Of a stretch of 10,303 nt of DNA, positions 7,307 to 10,303 are shown piece by piece. The notes under the pieces were generated by a model. That model was not told the DNA's origin and searched no databases. It worked only from the letters and a program-made list of their open reading frames with translations. Position 1 is the first letter of the stretch; each line of letters begins with the position of its first letter. This stretch comes from Anaerolineae bacterium (GTDB lineage Bacteria > Chloroflexota > Anaerolineae > Aggregatilineales > UBA2796). Location: contig JADZBY010000082.1 in NCBI GenBank assembly GCA_020851855.1, positions 1-10,303 of the forward strand. The letters run 5' to 3'. A program made the translations under genes and the position numbers.

Positions 7307-7579
7307 AAGGCCCATGCGGGCGATGCCCTTGCGGACAAGGCAGGCCTTGTCCCTACAAATTGCGCCGTGTAGGGACGACGCCTGCGTCGTCCGACGTAAG
7401 GCCCATGCGGGCGATGCCCTTGCGGACAAGGCAGGCCTTGTCCCTGCGAATTGCGCCGTGTAGGGACGACGCCTGCGTCGTCCGCCATAAGGCCCATGCG
7501 GGCGATGCCCTTGCGGACAAGGCAGGCCTTGTCCCTGCGAATTGCACCGTGTAGGGACGACGCCTGCGTCGCCCGACGT
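7307..7579. repeat. three 91-bp tandem repeat units, each with two perfect short hairpins
   Basis: Units begin at 7307, 7398 and 7489 and repeat with an exact 91-bp period. Each pair of units differs at only 4 of 91 positions, and the first 48 bases are identical in all three. Each contains GGACAAGGC/GCCTTGTCC (loop AG; 7333-7352 in unit 1) and GGACGACGC/GCGTCGTCC (loop CT; 7373-7392 in unit 1), linked by GTCCCTAC and GTAGGGAC, which can pair with each other. Unit 3 has one unpaired change in the second hairpin (GTCGCCC). All reading frames across the array are open, which produces repetitive peptide translations that are very unlikely to be real proteins. The array fills most of the 358-nt gap between ygeW and cofE. 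No transposase is adjacent. The palindromic build resembles REP/MITE-like non-autonomous elements. Confidence 0.95.
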
Positions 7580-7596
7580 CCACCCGCGCCGCCAGA

Positions 7597-7641
7597 AATC
7601 GCACGGCGATTCCCCTCTCCATCGCGTACGATGGAGAGGGG
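7597..7641 (-). terminator. two adjoining stem-loops downstream of the carbamoyltransferase gene
   Basis: A 13-bp perfect stem with a 4-nt loop (CCCCTCTCCATCG at 7612-7624 with its complement at 7629-7641) begins 20 nt past the ygeW stop. It is followed at once by a smaller 6-bp stem with a 3-nt loop (AATCGC/GCGATT, 7597-7602 and 7606-7611). Read on the minus strand, the second hairpin is followed by only a short T stretch, so classic intrinsic termination is not certain. The C4TCTCC motif also resembles dispersed palindromes I associate with Chloroflexota intergenic regions. Confidence 0.55.
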
Positions 7642-7661
7642 TCAGGGGTGAGGCCGGTATC

Positions 7662-8642
<981 letters not shown>

Positions 8643-8684
8643 TGTTCGTACTCCTCTGGCAGGTGGTGAAAGTGGGCCGATATT

Positions 8685-9161
8685 CTATCCGATTTCGGGC
8701 GGCGAAGGGGCATACTGCTCCAAAAAGCGGCGCTGGGCGAGCGTGAGCGCGTAGAAGCCGTTCATGGGCCGCCGCTCTGCGATGAGCGCCTTGGCGGCGT
8801 TCAGGTCCAGGCCGTTGTGCAGGTAGTAGGCGTGCAGAAGCGTGCCGGTGCGCCCGATCCCGGCGTGGCAGTGCAGGTACACGGGGCGGCTGTCCGCGAT
8901 GGCCTGCTGCATGAAGCGGACGATGGCCGCCGCCCGTTTTGGCTCAGGCGGCAGGCCATCGGGGATGGGCGCGTGCAGGACGCGCAGGTCCAGAATGCCG
9001 AGCAGATCGGGCGTGACGCCACGCTGCACGGTGAGCGGCGCCTCGGTCAGCGTGACAATGGCGCGGATGCCGTCCAGGCACAACCCCTGAACGTCTTCAC
9101 CGTCCAGCGGGAGCGGCCCGGCGGCCAGTCGTCCCGGCTCGATCCAGTCCAGGTCGATCAT
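8685..9161 (-). CDS. dual-specificity protein phosphatase, DUSP23/VHZ-like
   Basis: 158 residues, a minimal cysteine-dependent phosphatase fold. The signature loop HCHAGIGRTG at 97-106 has nucleophile C98 and phosphate-binding R104, and PIPDG (66-69) supplies a likely general acid D68, at the same position as in the small vertebrate phosphatase DUSP23/VHZ. The opening WIEPGRLAAG also resembles that family. It should remove phosphate from Ser/Thr/Tyr residues or from a small phosphorylated molecule; the sequence does not tell which. No signal peptide or membrane segment is seen, so it is cytoplasmic. It lies 18 nt after the YgeY-like gene and 42 nt before ygeW, so it is most likely in one transcript with them. 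Its own ribosome-binding site is poor (GGCGAG about 10 nt away), which suggests that its translation depends on the gene before it. Confidence 0.88.
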   Translation of the reverse strand: MIDLDWIEPGRLAAGPLPLDGEDVQGLCLDGIRAIVTLTEAPLTVQRGVTPDLLGILDLRVLHAPIPDGLPPEPKRAAAIVRFMQQAIADSRPVYLHCHAGIGRTGTLLHAYYLHNGLDLNAAKALIAERRPMNGFYALTLAQRRFLEQYAPSPPEIG

Positions 9162-9179
9162 GGGGCATTGCTCGCCGCG

Positions 9180-10303
9180 TTACGCCTTCAACAGTGCAGG
9201 CAGCAGCGCGTAAAACGCCGTCGCGTCCACCACATCATCCAGGCGCACCTGGTCGATGACCGTGTGGGCGTGCACCTCGTCGCCCGGCCCGAAGCCGATG
9301 CTGGGGATGCCCGCTTTGCCCATCCAGTAGATGCCGTTCGTGGAAAAATTCCATTTGCCCGACTCCGGCGCGCTGCCGGTCAAGAGGCGCAGCGCTTCCT
9401 GCCCGGCCCGCACGAGTTTGTGGTCGGCGGGCAGCGCCCACGACGGGAAAATCTTGTCCACGGGGAAGACGAAGCCGGTATAGCTCGGCTCGTCGTAGTG
9501 CAGCAGTTCCATGCGGACGCCGGGCCGGTCGCCCACCACGTCGCGCACCTGCTGGAGCACGCTCTCCGGCGTTTCGCCAAAGGTCATGCGCCGGTCGATG
9601 AAGATGGTCGCTTCGTCGGGCACAGCGTTGATCGAGGGCGTCTTGACGTGCAGGTCGGTGACGGTGATCTTGCCGTGGCCGAGGAACGGGTCATCGCCAA
9701 GCTCCGGCTCCATGTTGGCGATGCGCTCGATGATGGGCAGCAGTTTGTAGATGGCGTTGTCGCCCAGGTGGTTGCTGGCGGCGTGGGCGCTGCGGCCTTT
9801 GGAGACGACCTTCATCTCCACGCGGCCCTTCTGGCCCCGGTAGATTTGCATCCGCGTCGGCTCGCCGATGACGACAAAATCGGGCCGGATGCCTTCCGCC
9901 TCGACCAGGGCGTGCGGCGCGATGCCGTCGCACCACTCTTCCATATTGCCGAAATAGTACGCGGTGAAGCCGTCCAAGAGGCCCAGGTCGCGGGCGAGCG
10001 CCAGCCCGTAGATCATGCCCGGCGTGCTGCCCTTCTCGTCGCACGCGCCGCGCGCATAGAACACGCCGTCTTCGATCTTGCCGGTGAAGGGGTCCCATTC
10101 CCACTCGTGCGGGTCGCCGACGCCCACCGTGTCGATGTGGCTGTCGTAGAGCAGCGTGATCGGGCCATTCCCGATGCGCCCCAGGATGTTGCCCATCCGG
10201 TCAAAGCGCACCTCGTCAAAGCCCAGGGCGCGCATCTCGGCGGCGGCGCGCTCCCCGACGGGGCCGATCTGGCTGTCTGCGCTGGGGATGGCGCACAGCT
10301 CAC
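9180..10303 (-). CDS. ygeY: M20 metallo-hydrolase, YgeY-like (5' end outside window)
   Basis: About 374 C-terminal codons are present; the frame is open to the right edge, with the sequence ELCAIPSADSQIGP at the edge, so the true start lies beyond. It belongs to the M20 family of di-zinc amidohydrolases and deacylases. Counting from the in-frame Met at 10235, the metal ligands and catalytic residues are visible: H33 and D35 in SHIDTV, bridging D66 in ACDEKG, E99/E100 in NMEEWCDG, E125 in IGEPT and H322/H324 near the end. A dimerisation (lid) domain lies between, at about 130-240. IGEPT, YRGQKGR, GDNAIYK and KWNFSTNG follow the pattern of the YgeY subgroup seen beside YgeW and YgeX in other bacteria. 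The substrate is not established; an N-acylated or carbamoylated amino acid is a reasonable guess. It is first in the visible run with the phosphatase and ygeW. Confidence 0.87.
   Translation of the reverse strand, partial: ELCAIPSADSQIGPVGERAAAEMRALGFDEVRFDRMGNILGRIGNGPITLLYDSHIDTVGVGDPHEWEWDPFTGKIEDGVFYARGACDEKGSTPGMIYGLALARDLGLLDGFTAYYFGNMEEWCDGIAPHALVEAEGIRPDFVVIGEPTRMQIYRGQKGRVEMKVVSKGRSAHAASNHLGDNAIYKLLPIIERIANMEPELGDDPFLGHGKITVTDLHVKTPSINAVPDEATIFIDRRMTFGETPESVLQQVRDVVGDRPGVRMELLHYDEPSYTGFVFPVDKIFPSWALPADHKLVRAGQEALRLLTGSAPESGKWNFSTNGIYWMGKAGIPSIGFGPGDEVHAHTVIDQVRLDDVVDATAFYALLPALLKA

Noticed and set aside
7307..7579. CRISPR array
   Set aside because: The units adjoin each other with no unique spacers, are 91 bp long and have no cas genes near them.
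7263..7651. Several small open frames on both strands inside the 91-bp array, giving peptides with about 30-residue repeats
   Set aside because: A 91-bp period is not a multiple of three, so the frames rotate from unit to unit; similar peptides appear in all frames and simply reflect the repeat DNA. Start sites and family matches are missing.

Overview
The window is GC-rich chromosomal DNA from a bacterium. No rRNA, tRNA, phage, IS or CRISPR feature is visible. The gene content fits a member of the Chloroflexota, perhaps an Anaerolineae-type lineage: a stand-alone F420 ligase (CofE), a YgeW/YgeY-type pair, a P2-type calcium pump, a signal-ATPase gene and short, highly palindromic dispersed repeats. 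That placement is inferred from gene content and repeat style, not proven. Eight of the nine protein genes lie on the minus strand, so the description below reads from high to low coordinates.

Right part (10303 to 7662, minus strand): a compact run of three genes. They are a YgeY-like M20 metallo-hydrolase (5' end outside the window), a small DUSP23-like dual-specificity phosphatase 18 nt further on, and a YgeW-like 'knotted' carbamoyltransferase after another 42 nt. YgeW and YgeY also occur together in the enterobacterial ygeWXY/ssnA/hydA locus linked to purine and diaminopropionate breakdown. The inserted phosphatase is the unusual part. The run ends at two adjoining stem-loops (7597-7641).

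Middle (7661 to 5722): three near-identical 91-bp tandem units (7307-7579) fill the space up to the start of cofE, whose ATG sits only a few bases from the array. cofE is followed by a six-cysteine lipoprotein of unknown function. Beyond it, a fourth, diverged copy of the palindromic core (5776-5833) lies between that lipoprotein gene and a convergent plus-strand gene (5104-5721) for a two-helix membrane protein with a proline-rich tail. The hairpin arms of the diverged copy differ from the array at paired positions, so base pairing is conserved while the sequence changes.

Left part (4859 to 1, minus strand): a membrane-bound family 2 processive-type glycosyltransferase and, 38 nt downstream, a SERCA-like Ca2+ P-type ATPase that has all the main calcium-ligand residues of both transport sites. 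The two probably form an operon. After a 176-nt spacer holding a stem-loop and a plausible sigma70 promoter, an ATPase gene with a clear Walker A motif begins and runs off the window.
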